Assembly (NCBI GenBank): GCA_039621445.1
Contig: CP154957.1
Span: forward strand, 15,926,947 to 15,990,946
Direction of reading: 5' to 3'
Origin: Euglena gracilis
Lineage: Eukaryota > Euglenida > Euglenophyceae > Euglenales
DNA: 64,000 nt
The notes under the pieces were generated by a model that saw nothing but the letters and a program-made list of their open reading frames with translations, made no database searches and was not told the DNA's origin. Each line of letters starts with the position of its first letter. Positions within the stretch are counted from its first letter, which is position 1. Below, in pieces: positions 45,397 through 56,600 of the stretch. The position numbers and the translations under genes are program-made.

Positions 45397-47515
45397 AGTA
45401 TGGCACTCGGAAGGCTGCAAACAAGGGCATCCATTGTGTCCAACCCTAATATTTTACCTTCAAATAATGACAGAATAAGCCATTTGTAGCCATCGTCCCA
45501 AAACCTCAGAGTTTGCCAAGAAAGTGACGTGAAGGCAAGATTTTTTGAGGTTGGTGGGGTTGGGGGGTCTATTGCTTTAGGGTTCGCAGTACCCCCCCCG
45601 GGGGGGGAGGGGCTGGGGCTGCAGCTAGTCCAAATTTGGCCAGCAGAAATCCTTGCAGACCCCCGGGAGGTCGGTCTACTAGCTGGCAGGGCTAGCTAGT
45701 GGAAAACTTTTTTCCCAGTGACCCCCGGGGTCCTGAAGCAAGAGCCTGGTGGGGGGGGGGTGCCAAGTGGGTATTTCTGGAAAGGGGGCTCACCCCTACA
45801 CTTTTTGGCACAAAGCGCCAAAAAAAATTGTGTCTCTGAATTGACCTCCCAAAAGTGGGTCATCAAGCCCCCATGTCCTGCCAGAAAACTCCAGATTTGT
45901 CCAATGTGTCAGGTCCTAAAAATATATATACAACACAGGATACACAATGAAGCAGAAAGCAATGCAGTTTCACAGTAATACGTTCTGTGGTAACATACCA
46001 TACCATTCTTGTAGTAACACAATTTAATAATGTGAAGACAATAAAACGACCATACTCTCCTCCTGGTGCAAAGTAGCATTTTGCACCATTGCATTGAGTG
46101 CACTGTATTGAGTTGCATTTATCATTATGAAAGTATGATAATGTTTTTTGAAAGACCTTTTTTTTTTAAGGCATTATCACCCAGCACCAAAATTCCACAC
46201 AGATTATTTATTTCCATGCACAGGTGATGAAGGCGAGGCAGATGAACATCCAAATGAGCCGGCTGATGTTCTGCCGGAACTTGGGCCCAGGCTTCTTTTA
46301 ATTTGCCAGGCCCTGTGGGAGGGACCAATGTTGGGGGTCTTCTATATTGGTTAATCAAAGCCGGATTTTTTTTTGGAAAAGCCCTTCAGAAGGACCGATT
46401 GAGGGTCGTGTGCTGGGCAGGCTGACATTTAAACCTCCCATCCCGGGGGGGGGTCACCTGCCTGGTTGTGGACCAAAATATACCAAAAAATGTGTTTTTT
46501 CAAGTGCTTTAGCCAAGTGTGCCGTACTCCAAGGCACTCCAACCTCCTTAAACCCCAAACCCCCTCAGGGTCGGTCAAATTCATCCTGACACCAAGCTGG
46601 GTGGTTGGGGAGGGGGGGCTCCCAAACCTCTCTGGGGGTTTAAAAGAAATCTGTTTATGCCCCTCGGTCTTCCAGCTGGTCGTCTTCGTCATTTACGCCT
46701 TCAGCACCTCCACCCGGACCTGCCAACAATGAATGCATTTCCTCGGTTGTTCCTCATCTGTGTCTGCAAATTTGCCGTTGACACTACAGCCAGAAACCAT
46801 CCATATTTGTGAGCATGATGAGAAAACTATTTGAAAATGTGGTGTTTGCTTTTTTTGTGCGTGATTGTTGATTTTCCTGATTTCCCTCTACATTGCTTGA
46901 TGATTTTGCTTTGCCTTGGCTCGAGAAGATTCAGTCAAGAAATCGGGAGAAATTAAATCAATTCCCCAATTTTTGCTTCCAGCAATTTTTTAAACTAAAA
47001 GGTGCAAATTTTACCAAAGTCAAAAATTTCAAAAGAGCAAATGGGAAAGCGAAGATATAGAAAATCCCAGTGATTTCCCTGCAATTTCCCCCTTTTCACT
47101 TCCCACTTTGGCGCACAACGGTGGTGTGCGGTGAAAGGGGTCCGCCCCCACCACCAGCGCGGGGGTCATCTTCACCACCATCGCTCTCCTCAACATGATC
47201 CGGCAGGCCTTCTCCATGTTCCCAATGAGCCTGAATGCATACGCTCAGGGCACAGTGGAACTGGGTCCTTGCTGTGCTGGAGCCAGGTGAAAAATCAACC
47301 TTCTGTGGGGTCACTGGAACCCAGAAGAGAGTTCCGAATTGAAGGAGCAGCAATCCCCACCTCCCTACACATCTTGGTGGGTTTGGCCAGATTCGGCGTC
47401 TCCCACCCCCTTTCCCTCCCCTGCAAACACACATGCTCACACACGCACACGCACGCACGCACGCACGCACGCACGCACACCCACCCACCACATACACACA
47501 CGCTGACACGCACAT

Positions 47516-47614
<99 letters not shown>

Positions 47615-50600
47615 TCAAACATTGCTGACGCTGCCACCCTGGCTGTCACACGCTGCGCAACACACTGGAGGAGATCACGGTGTGTGTTCAGGCTTTGATC
47701 AATGGCTGCTGTTTCCCACCACATTTTTCGTGCTTTTATTTTTCAGTCCTCCATCCCACCCAAGTAAAGCCCCATTTTGACTTCTTTTTGACAGCAGGGT
47801 GCTTGCAATAGGAACCTTCAACCTTCAATCAGGGAGTTAAAGAAATTGGCCAAGACATAGGCCACGCCAAGGCATAGGAGGATGTGTTGATTGCGCATTT
47901 GTGCATTCATTACCCCCCCCCCCTATGTCCAACGACCCCCCTATGTCCAATGACCACCCCCGGTCAGAGGACACCTTTTTGGAGGTTTGACCAAATTTTT
48001 GGTCCCGGCGTGAAGCGCCGGGACGAAAAATTTTGCCCAAAAATTGGCCAAAAATTTGGCCAAAATGCCATTTTTGACACTTTTTGGACAAAAATTTGTC
48101 AAAATTGCCCAAAATTTTCGGCGCAAAGTGCCAGAAGGGAAAATTTGGGCATTTTTGGGTGGGTAGGGACCCGGGTACCCACCAACTTTCTTTTGACCCC
48201 ATGTCCAACGACCCCCCCCCCCCCCGGTCAGAGGACATCTTTTTGGTCACTACCCTATGTCCAACGACCACCCCCCCGGTCAGAGGACAGAGGTTACCGG
48301 TCATTGGACATAGGGGGGGGGGGTAGTGCAGATACAGCACTCATGCAAGGCACCTACCTCCCCCCACCCCGTCTCCGGTCAGGTCAGGCAGCAGTCCGCT
48401 ACAAAGCGCACCCCCCATTTCTATGGGATTTCTAAAGAAAATCAACAAAAATTGTGCAGGTAGGGTCCAAATAGAAGCGCACCCCCCCCGTCATAAGCGC
48501 ACTTGTGCTTCTATTAGAGGGGGGGGTATAACACGGGGGGGTGCGCTTGTAGCACCCCGAGCTTCTATCAGGGGGGGTTAGGAGACAAGGACAGGTCAGC
48601 GAGTGGGTTTCTGTGCATGTTTCTGGATGAATTGAGTCCGGAGGCTATGCTTTTCTCAGAAAGGAAGCCGCTCGGGAGCCAAGCATTGTGAAACCAACGG
48701 ATCTATTCTATTTCTATTTCCCTTTTGGAGAAAGGGAGAACTCCTCCAAAAGCAATCTTGGCTTTGTTGGCCACAGTTTGTTAATCTGGCGCTTGATCCG
48801 ACACCTTCAGTTCTCTTCTTCCCGACCCATTTCGAACAACGTCCATGTCTACCAGTCAGTTGACTGCAAATGAGACTGTGGGATTTGTTGGATAACCCCT
48901 ATTCACCCATACACAATCGCTATTGGCTGGTTGCATGATTTTCCCTTTGCTCCTTCGCCCGTTGGCTCATTTTTTCCCCCTTCTCTCACCTCCCCCCTTG
49001 TCGAACAGCCACTCCGTGTCGGACGACCCCCCCCCCCCGGTCGTTCACCACAGGTTGTTGGCCAAAGGACGGTTGGGGGCATACCATTGTTTAACACCTG
49101 TCCTACACCCCTGGGGGGTATGGTTGGGGTCGCTGAGCTCTTATCTCTATAGAGTCAGAGCGAAGCTTACCACTGGGGAAAAGGGGGGTCAACCCTCCCT
49201 GCCCTCCCCCCCCCCTCTGGGTGGACCGTGGAAACTGCGGATTATCACCATAATCCCGGCCCGGTTCCCGGATTATCGAAATGCAGTCGCGAATGACTGG
49301 ATTTCTAGTTTCCAAATCACCCTGGGTTGACCCCTAACTCCCCGCCAGGCCTGAGTTATTCACGCGCGAAGGGGTCCAAACTGGGTAGGATCGGCCCGCC
49401 CCCCTTGGATGAGCCCCCCCCCCTTTGGACTCTGCCATTTCGGGCAAAAAAAATAAAAAAAATCAAAATATCTCGAACATGATGCAAAATCAAAGGAAAT
49501 GTCCGGCGACCTTTTTTGAAGCCCTTGGAATGCCCCATCTATTGGTATTTTGATTTCCCCGCAACTCCCCGCCCAGCCCGAGATACGGCTGTTTTCCCGC
49601 CAATATGGCCGTTCTGTACATTTTTCCCATCGTCCGACTTCGGGGGGCCGTTTTCGGAGGGGGGGGGTTCAAAAAATCAATGTTTTCAAAATTTCTCGAA
49701 AATAATGCAAAATCAAAGGAAATGTCCGGAGACCTGGATTGAAGCCCTTGAAACGCTCTCTCTAGTTGTATTTTGATTTCCCCGCAGCTCACCGCCTAGC
49801 CCGAGATACGGCCGTTTTTCGGCCACTTTAGGCCATTTTGTACACGTTTTCGGCCAAAAAAAGTAGAAAAAATCGAAAAAAAATCGACAAAATTTTTGCC
49901 CAGAAGCATGTTTTTTGGCCTCCCAGACCCGAAAACGAGCGTTTTTCGACCCGTCAGCGCCCCATCTTGGCCGCCAACTTTGGGTCAAAACCGGGTCAAA
50001 AAAGTCAAAAAAAATCGAAAAAATTTTTGCCCAAAACGATGTTTTTTGGCCTCCCAGACCCGGACAAACTGTTTTTTTGAGCCGAAGATGTGCGTTTTTC
50101 GACCCGCCAGCGTCCCGTTTTGGGCCCGAAACCTGTGGAGTTTTGGTCAAAAAAGTCGAAAAAAAACAAATAAAACGGATGTGCGGTGTATGGGGGGGTT
50201 AACATTTCATTAACATTTTAGAAATTTCCGTAAAATTCCTGAAAGTCATTGTAAATTCCAAGACTGTAATTTCGAGTAATTTATAATTTACAACTTACAC
50301 GAAATTTGCAATGCTGGCCTTTTCGGCTTTTCATTATGCGCAAGTCCCCTTAAGAGCTCAGCACTATTCAAAACCTGGTTAATTGTAGTCCAAGCCTGGC
50401 GGCACCTCCTCCTGCCAGAGGTGGAGCGGCGGGCGCCATCCGAGGCGGGGCCGGCGCGGGTGGAGCTGCGGGGCGGCACGATGCGGTGGGGCAAGGACAC
50501 GGAGCCCGTCCTGCGCGACGTCAACTTCGTGGCGGAGCCGGGGGAGCTGGTGATGGTGGTGGGCAAGGTGGGCCGGGGGCCGCCCTCACGGGGCTCGCAA

Positions 50601-53600
50601 TGCATGTGTCACTGCCGGAGTGAGCTTGGCGTCAAAAGCAAATCACAGATGTCTTCTGTTTTGGAGGCATCGGTTGGATGTGGTGCTGAAGGAGGAAAAC
50701 CAGCTTTTTTTGAGGAATCACCCATGGTTGACGCAGTGGGTCGCAGAAAGGGGTCCCATTTCCGGAGGCCAACCAGCCGAACAGCAGCTTTCTTCCAGCC
50801 CTGAATCCTCTTCTTCCTGTTGACGAGTTTCAATGGACTACCCCCCCCCCCATTCAAGTGCACGGTACCCAAATGGTGCGCAGTGCCCAAAGAAGCGTCA
50901 CACCCCCGAGGGCCTGAAAGTGAAGTCCAAAAAAGTGGGCCCCCCAAGCCAAGTTTCAGTGAAACGCTTTCGGGCAGTGCCCAAACACCCCTGAGGGTCT
51001 GAAACCACGGTCCAATAGTGTGTGTGCAGCCCGTGCACTTTAATGGGTAGGGGGGTTGCAACGGTAATTTTTTCCATTTGTTGGCCTTTTGTTTGTCCAG
51101 AAAATGCCAAGGTGGCAGGGAAAGGACAAAACTGGGTCCAAAATCGATCTCAAAACTTCGGCCGGTCTTCTCGGGTCTGGTTCAGGGTTTTTTTTTTTTA
51201 GTCTTGGACCCCCTCCCCCAGGGGGGGGGGGGGGGGGAGGGGGGGGCCTTTGGGACCCCCTCCCCCCCGGGGGGGGGTCCCTTGTACCCCCAACCCCCCG
51301 GGGGGGGGGTGGGGGGGGGTGGGGGCTGGTTGGTGCCGAAGGCGACGAAAATTTTGAAATCGGTGCTATTTTTAGCATTTTTGGCCATTTTCGGGCAAAA
51401 GTGGGTGGGTCCCCCGGGACCCCCCCGGGGGAGGCCCACCCCAGGGGGTGGGTGGGTGGGTGCCGACCCCCTCCCCCCTCTCACGGGTCTTAAAAAAACT
51501 CCTGGTCTGGTTCGGCGTGAGCAAAGCTTTTCAAAGCCCCCCCCCCAAGGACAAATCAGAGGCCGCTGGCAAGCAGCACTGGTCTGTGGTGTGCTCCTCG
51601 GCTGCCGGGTTGTGGAAGTCGGGCCCCGCCCGGGGCAGCGGGAAGACGACACTGCTCAACGCCATCCTGCAGGAGGGGGAGTGGGAGGGGGACCTCAGCG
51701 TGGCGGGGAGGGTGGCGTACGTGCCGCAGCAGGCGTGGATCCTGAACGATACCCTGCGGGCCAACGTGCTGTTTGGCACGGAACTGACGCCGGTGTACAG
51801 CCAGGAACGCAGTGCTCATCGTCCCCCAATCGGCCATTTTTTGTTCCACTTGCCCCTGCTTGGCCATTGTTTTTCAATCTTTTGTGTTTTTTTTTGCCAA
51901 AAATTACTGTACGTGGAGGATTTCATGTTTACAACTGCAACCTCAAAATGTTTTCTGAAGTTGAACATTTCCAGTTTCATCGTCCGCATTTTTTTGCATT
52001 TTTCAAGGCATGTTTCACCTGTAACATGGAGCTGGAGCCAGCATGGTTTCCAGTGCTCTCCTGCTGCCGAGGCGGTGGTAACTGCGGTGGACCTGGCGGT
52101 GGACATGGCCAACCTGCCAGATGGGGACTTGACGGAGATCGGGGAGAAGGGCCTCAACATCAGTGGCGCCCGGGGGTCGATTCCTCTGTTATGGGTGTCA
52201 CACGGTGGTTATGCCCCAGAATCATGCATACGCTAACCCCCCCATTTAAGCGCGCGTGCCCAAATAAAGTGCCACACCCCCGAGGGTCCGAAATTGAAGT
52301 CCAAAAAGGCGCGCCCCCCAAAGCCACTTTGCATTGAACCGCTTTCAGGAAGTTCCCAAATAAGTCTCACATTTTATGGGTAAGAGCGAAGCTTACCACC
52401 AGGGGGTAGAACCCCCCCCCCCCTGGGTAGACTGTGAAAACCGCGGATTATCACCATGACCCCGGCCCCAGGGTTGTATGGGAAGCTCCGCAGACATGAG
52501 GTAGGTGGTAGGGGGGGAGGGTTCACCGGGGGGGGTCCCCCACCCCCCCCCCCCCCCCCCCCCCCTCCCCCTCCTCTGCGGGGGCAAAAAGAATTCCGGC
52601 GCTTCGCGCCAGGAGTATATTTTAGGACTTTTTTTGAGGCTCAACGTGAAATTTTGGCAAAATGGCCAAAAATGACCATAAATCGGGACAGGTGGGGAGT
52701 TGTCAGGAAATCAAAATGCTGTTAGATAGGGCACTTTAAGGGCTTCAATTTAGGAATTGGACATTTCGCCCCCCCCCCCCCCCCCCCCCCCCCTCGTTTC
52801 GGAATGGGGGGTCCCCCACCTCCCCCCCCCCCCCCCCCCCCCCCCCCCACCCCCCCCCCCCCCCCCCCCCCCCGTATTCCCATACAACACTTGCCCATGA
52901 AAGTCCCTTTTTTTTCAAAAAAAATTGACGTTTGACCCAAAAAGCGGCCGAAATTTTCGGCAACGAAAAACTGGAGGTAGGAGGGGGGGGGGCGCCCCCC
53001 CACACCCCTTCATAGTTGGAAGGGGCCCCCCCCCTCGGAATTCCCATACAACCATCGCCCTGCCCAGTCCGGAGTTTTTTTCCAGTTGCGAGCGACTGGA
53101 TTTCTCGTTTCAGAACACCAGGGATTCTCTCTGATTCGTGGCACGAATAATCACAAATAATCACAAATCACCACAAATTTGGGATTTTTTGAAAATTTCG
53201 AATAATCACAAATGAGATTTTTTTCCTGGAATTTTTTTTCTTTACAAATGTAGTCATTCGGAACTGTGTTTTATTCAGCATTCGGAACTGTGTTTTATTT
53301 GTTCTTTAGAAAATGTCTTCTTCGATTCTGACGATGAGGTTGAGGACCACTTCACTGTTGCGCAACAACTGGCCGCGAGCGACTTTGCTTTCTGCTTTTG
53401 TGATGGATCATGTTTTCAGCCAAAAAGGGGTTTGTTTGGGCAATGCAACGTTCACACAATGATGATGCGTTGGCAATTTTGTGTACCCCCCCCTTGTCCA
53501 ACGACCGGGCTTGTCTGACGACCACCCCCCTCCCCAGGTCAGAGATGATCTTTTTGCATACATATGATGTTGGTTCGGCCAAAATTGCTAAAAGTTGGCC

Positions 53601-56600
53601 AAAAACAGTCAAAAATGACCAAAATGGCCTAAAAATGGCCAAAAATGCCAACCATAGTCAAGAAATGGCAAGAATGGCCAAAACCAGTCCAAAATGGCCA
53701 TATACCCCCATCTTCGGTCAATTTTCCTCCGATTTGGGGTCAGTCCACCCCCCCTGTCCAACGACCACCCTCCCCCCCCCCTGGTCAGAGACGAGCATTG
53801 GCCATTTTAGCGACCCCCCAGGGGGGGGAGGCATTTCCAATCCTAAAAGCATTGTTCTTCCTGCCATGCAGGGCGCTGCTTAAGAAAATTTGACCCCGGC
53901 CCCCCGGCGGGGGTCCAGCCAGCCAGCAGCCTTTTTCAAGTCCGGGACCCCCTCTCCCCCCCCTATCGACGTGTTTTATTTATTTTCCATGGCCCGAAGG
54001 GCGGCTGTACGGTAACGGTTTTTGCCTTTCGGGGGTGCAAAAATGGGCCAAAAAATGGGCAACATGGGTCAGATTTGGGCTGGCCAGCCCAAATTGGGGG
54101 TCGAAAAATCGGCGGCTTTTTTCCAGCCAGCCCAAATTTTCCAGCCTCTGAGTTGGACCCCCCCAGGGTCTTTAAGCAACGCCCTGCTGCTAGGGCAGTC
54201 CATAAGGGACGGGAAGTTTTTTTTTTCCCGTTAAGGACCGCCCTCCGGCCTGAGGGCCGACCAAGGGCCGGCGAAGGGCGACCAGGGATTTGAACGAGGG
54301 TCCAAAATTCAAAAGTCGAAAAACACACTTTTTGACGTTTTGGGTGGATGGGCAACAATTCAAGGACGAAATCACTTTTTCCTCCAGAAGTCAACCCGTT
54401 TTTTTTTGCCAAAATATGGCCACTTTTTTGGTCATTTTTCCCTATGGATTTTCATGAATGTGTCGGCACGGGTGTTTTTTTTGCTGCGACCGTGCAGTTT
54501 TAGCTGGGCGGTTTTTTTGGGGATTAATCACGAATGGCTTTACGAATTTTTTGGGTTGGTATCACGAACTATTTTGTGCGAGTGCGTCGGGGGGTTTTTT
54601 TGTTATTTTTGGTTGCCCACCCCCCTTTTTTTTTCGACTTTTTTTTTTGGTTAGAGTTTTTGTTTTATTTCGAGCATAGTGTTTTGTTTGTGTTTTGTTT
54701 TGTATTTGCACGTGTAGCCTGCCGTGTTTTTGATGTTTTTTTGTTTTATTTGGCCATTATTCTTTGTTTTTTTAGGCTTATTCTCAAAATATCTCCACAT
54801 GCACATGAAGCAAATCAAAGGTCAGTTCCTGCGCAGTATGTTCAGTGTTTTCTGTTGTGAGTTGGTGTTGGGTTTCAGCTTTTACTTTTGGATTTCAGGG
54901 CGTGGCTTTTTTTGTTGGTGTGTTTTTTTTTTTTGAATTGATAGTTTTGAGCAATGGTCCGTTTTGTGTTTGGTTTAACGTGGTGTTTTTGATTTGTTGT
55001 TTTTTGTTGCCGTTTATGTGTCAATTTCGAGCCCGTGAGGGTTTTGTTGCACTTGATTGTTTCAGAGTTGTGGAAGTCCGGAGTTGAAATGCGGCTGTAA
55101 TTGAAGTGCCTGTTAGGGGGGCATTTTTTCCTGGATTGTGAATTTGGGGTTTCAGCCAATTTTTGGGGTTTGGAAGTTTTTGGGGACACGGTGACTGGAT
55201 TTTGGTGGTTTTTGTTTAGGTTTTTTGTTGTTGTGTTTTGGGGGGGTGAGTTGCGGGGGGGTGGTGGCCAGGGGTGGGGGGTTTTGGGGGGGGTGTGGAG
55301 GGAATGGGTTTTTGCAGCTCAAGAGTGTGGGGGGGGGATTCAGGTAGGGTCGGGGAAGTGAAGGTGCAAGTCGGAGCAGTGGTTAGGTTGCTAGTGGGTC
55401 TATCTGGGGAGGCTGAGGTTGTGAGTTGTGGTTGTGTAATGTTGCGTGGGGTGTGTGCTATGGTAGGTTTTAGCCTTGAGTGTGTTTCTCTATAAGATTG
55501 GAACGGTGTGATGATGGTTGTGTTATTGCGGTGTTGATTTTGTGGGGGTTTTGTTGGGTGTGTTTATTTTTTTTAGGGATGTGCTAGTGTGTGTGAGGGG
55601 TGGGGTTGGGGGGGGGCATTGGGGGGGGCTTTTAAGGGCTTGGCATCCCACCATTTAGCTGAAAACCGGGCGGATTTTTGGAACCACGAATAACCACGAA
55701 TGAATCACGAATAATCACGAATAATCACGAATCAGAAATGGCGGTCCCCATCACGAATGGGAGGGAAACCCTGAACAACCTCCATTTGACCCCCAACTCC
55801 CTGCCAAGCCCGAGTTTTTCATTCGCGAAGGAGTCCAAACTGGGTAGGATTGGCCACCCCCCCCCTCTTCCGACTCTGCCATTTCGACGGAGTCCAAAAA
55901 TCGGTCAAAGAATCGTTTTTTTTTTTTTTTTGAGAAAACGTGCATTATTTCCGGAGTTTTCAGTCTTAAAAGATGTACCTCCTGATGCACTCTATCACCC
56001 CCCGTTCTCCGTTTTGTCTGCTGCCACGCCTGGCCCGTGCCCTGCCGCGCTTTTGCCCCCCAAACCGGCCCTTTTGGGTGTTTTTTTTTGGCCATTTCTT
56101 TGATATAAAAAGAAAGATTATTCTCAAAATATCTCCACACGCACAATGAAGCAAAATCAAAGATAAAGTCCGGACACCCTATCCATGCCTTCCTTCCCCA
56201 CCCCTCCCCCCAACTGTTCGTGTAGCCCTGAGTTGTGGCCATTTTTTCGGCCGATTTTGGCCCATTTCAGGGGCCAAAATTTTTGGGCTGTTTTCAGTCA
56301 AAAAATCGATGTTTCCAAAATATCTCAAAATGAAAGGAAGCCAATCAAAGGAAACTTCCAGAGGCCTGAATTGAAGCCCTTACAATGTCCTGTCTAACAG
56401 TATTTTGATTTTCCCATAACTCCCCGCCTAGAAATGTGGTCAATTTACGGCCCAAAACAGTGCGGCTGGCTTGCGACTTGGCTGTTTTCAGCCCCATTTT
56501 TGGGTCAAAAAATCGATTTTTTTGAAATTTCTCAAAAATGGTGGGAATCAAAGGAAATGACCAGAGACCTTAAATTGAGCCCTTAAAATGCCCTATCTAA

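Larger units (their letters stand above)
43786..46223. other. ABCC intron 11, conventional GT-AG
   Basis: 'gag|gtgtgttac' to 'ccatgcacag'. Contains A/T 'gcatattt' and 'ggccatttt' repeats (43,940-45,320), 'ccgcaattttc' repeats (44,500-44,600), a CA microsatellite (45,355-45,391) and a MITE (45,565). Confidence 0.85.
47265..50388. other. ABCC intron 14, conventional GT-AG
   Basis: Contains a CA/CG-rich microsatellite (47,430-47,612), inverted 'tatgtccaacgacc' repeats (47,922-48,315) with a GGCG-GAAGCGCC palindrome, 'gcgcacccccc' repeats (48,390-48,580) and composite repeat copy B. The acceptor 'aattgtag' lies 10 bases past the end of copy B. Confidence 0.85.

Noticed and set aside
47096-47724. 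Cys-Val and His-Thr repeat proteins
   Set aside because: They are translations of the CA/CG microsatellite; only 47,150-47,264 is coding (ABCC exon 14).
50566-51618. Conventional GT-AG intron splitting Walker A (aag|gtgggc ... gtggaag|tc)
   Set aside because: It is in frame but gives GKSGPARGSGKTT with an extra residue inside the P-loop. The nc junction gives the exact GKVGSGKTT and shows the CGG/CCG pair.
53308-53480. Acidic frame (VFFDSDDEVEDHFTVAQQL) as a gene start
   Set aside because: A short frame within intron 17 that resembles a transposase N-terminus, but nothing recognisable follows; too little to call.
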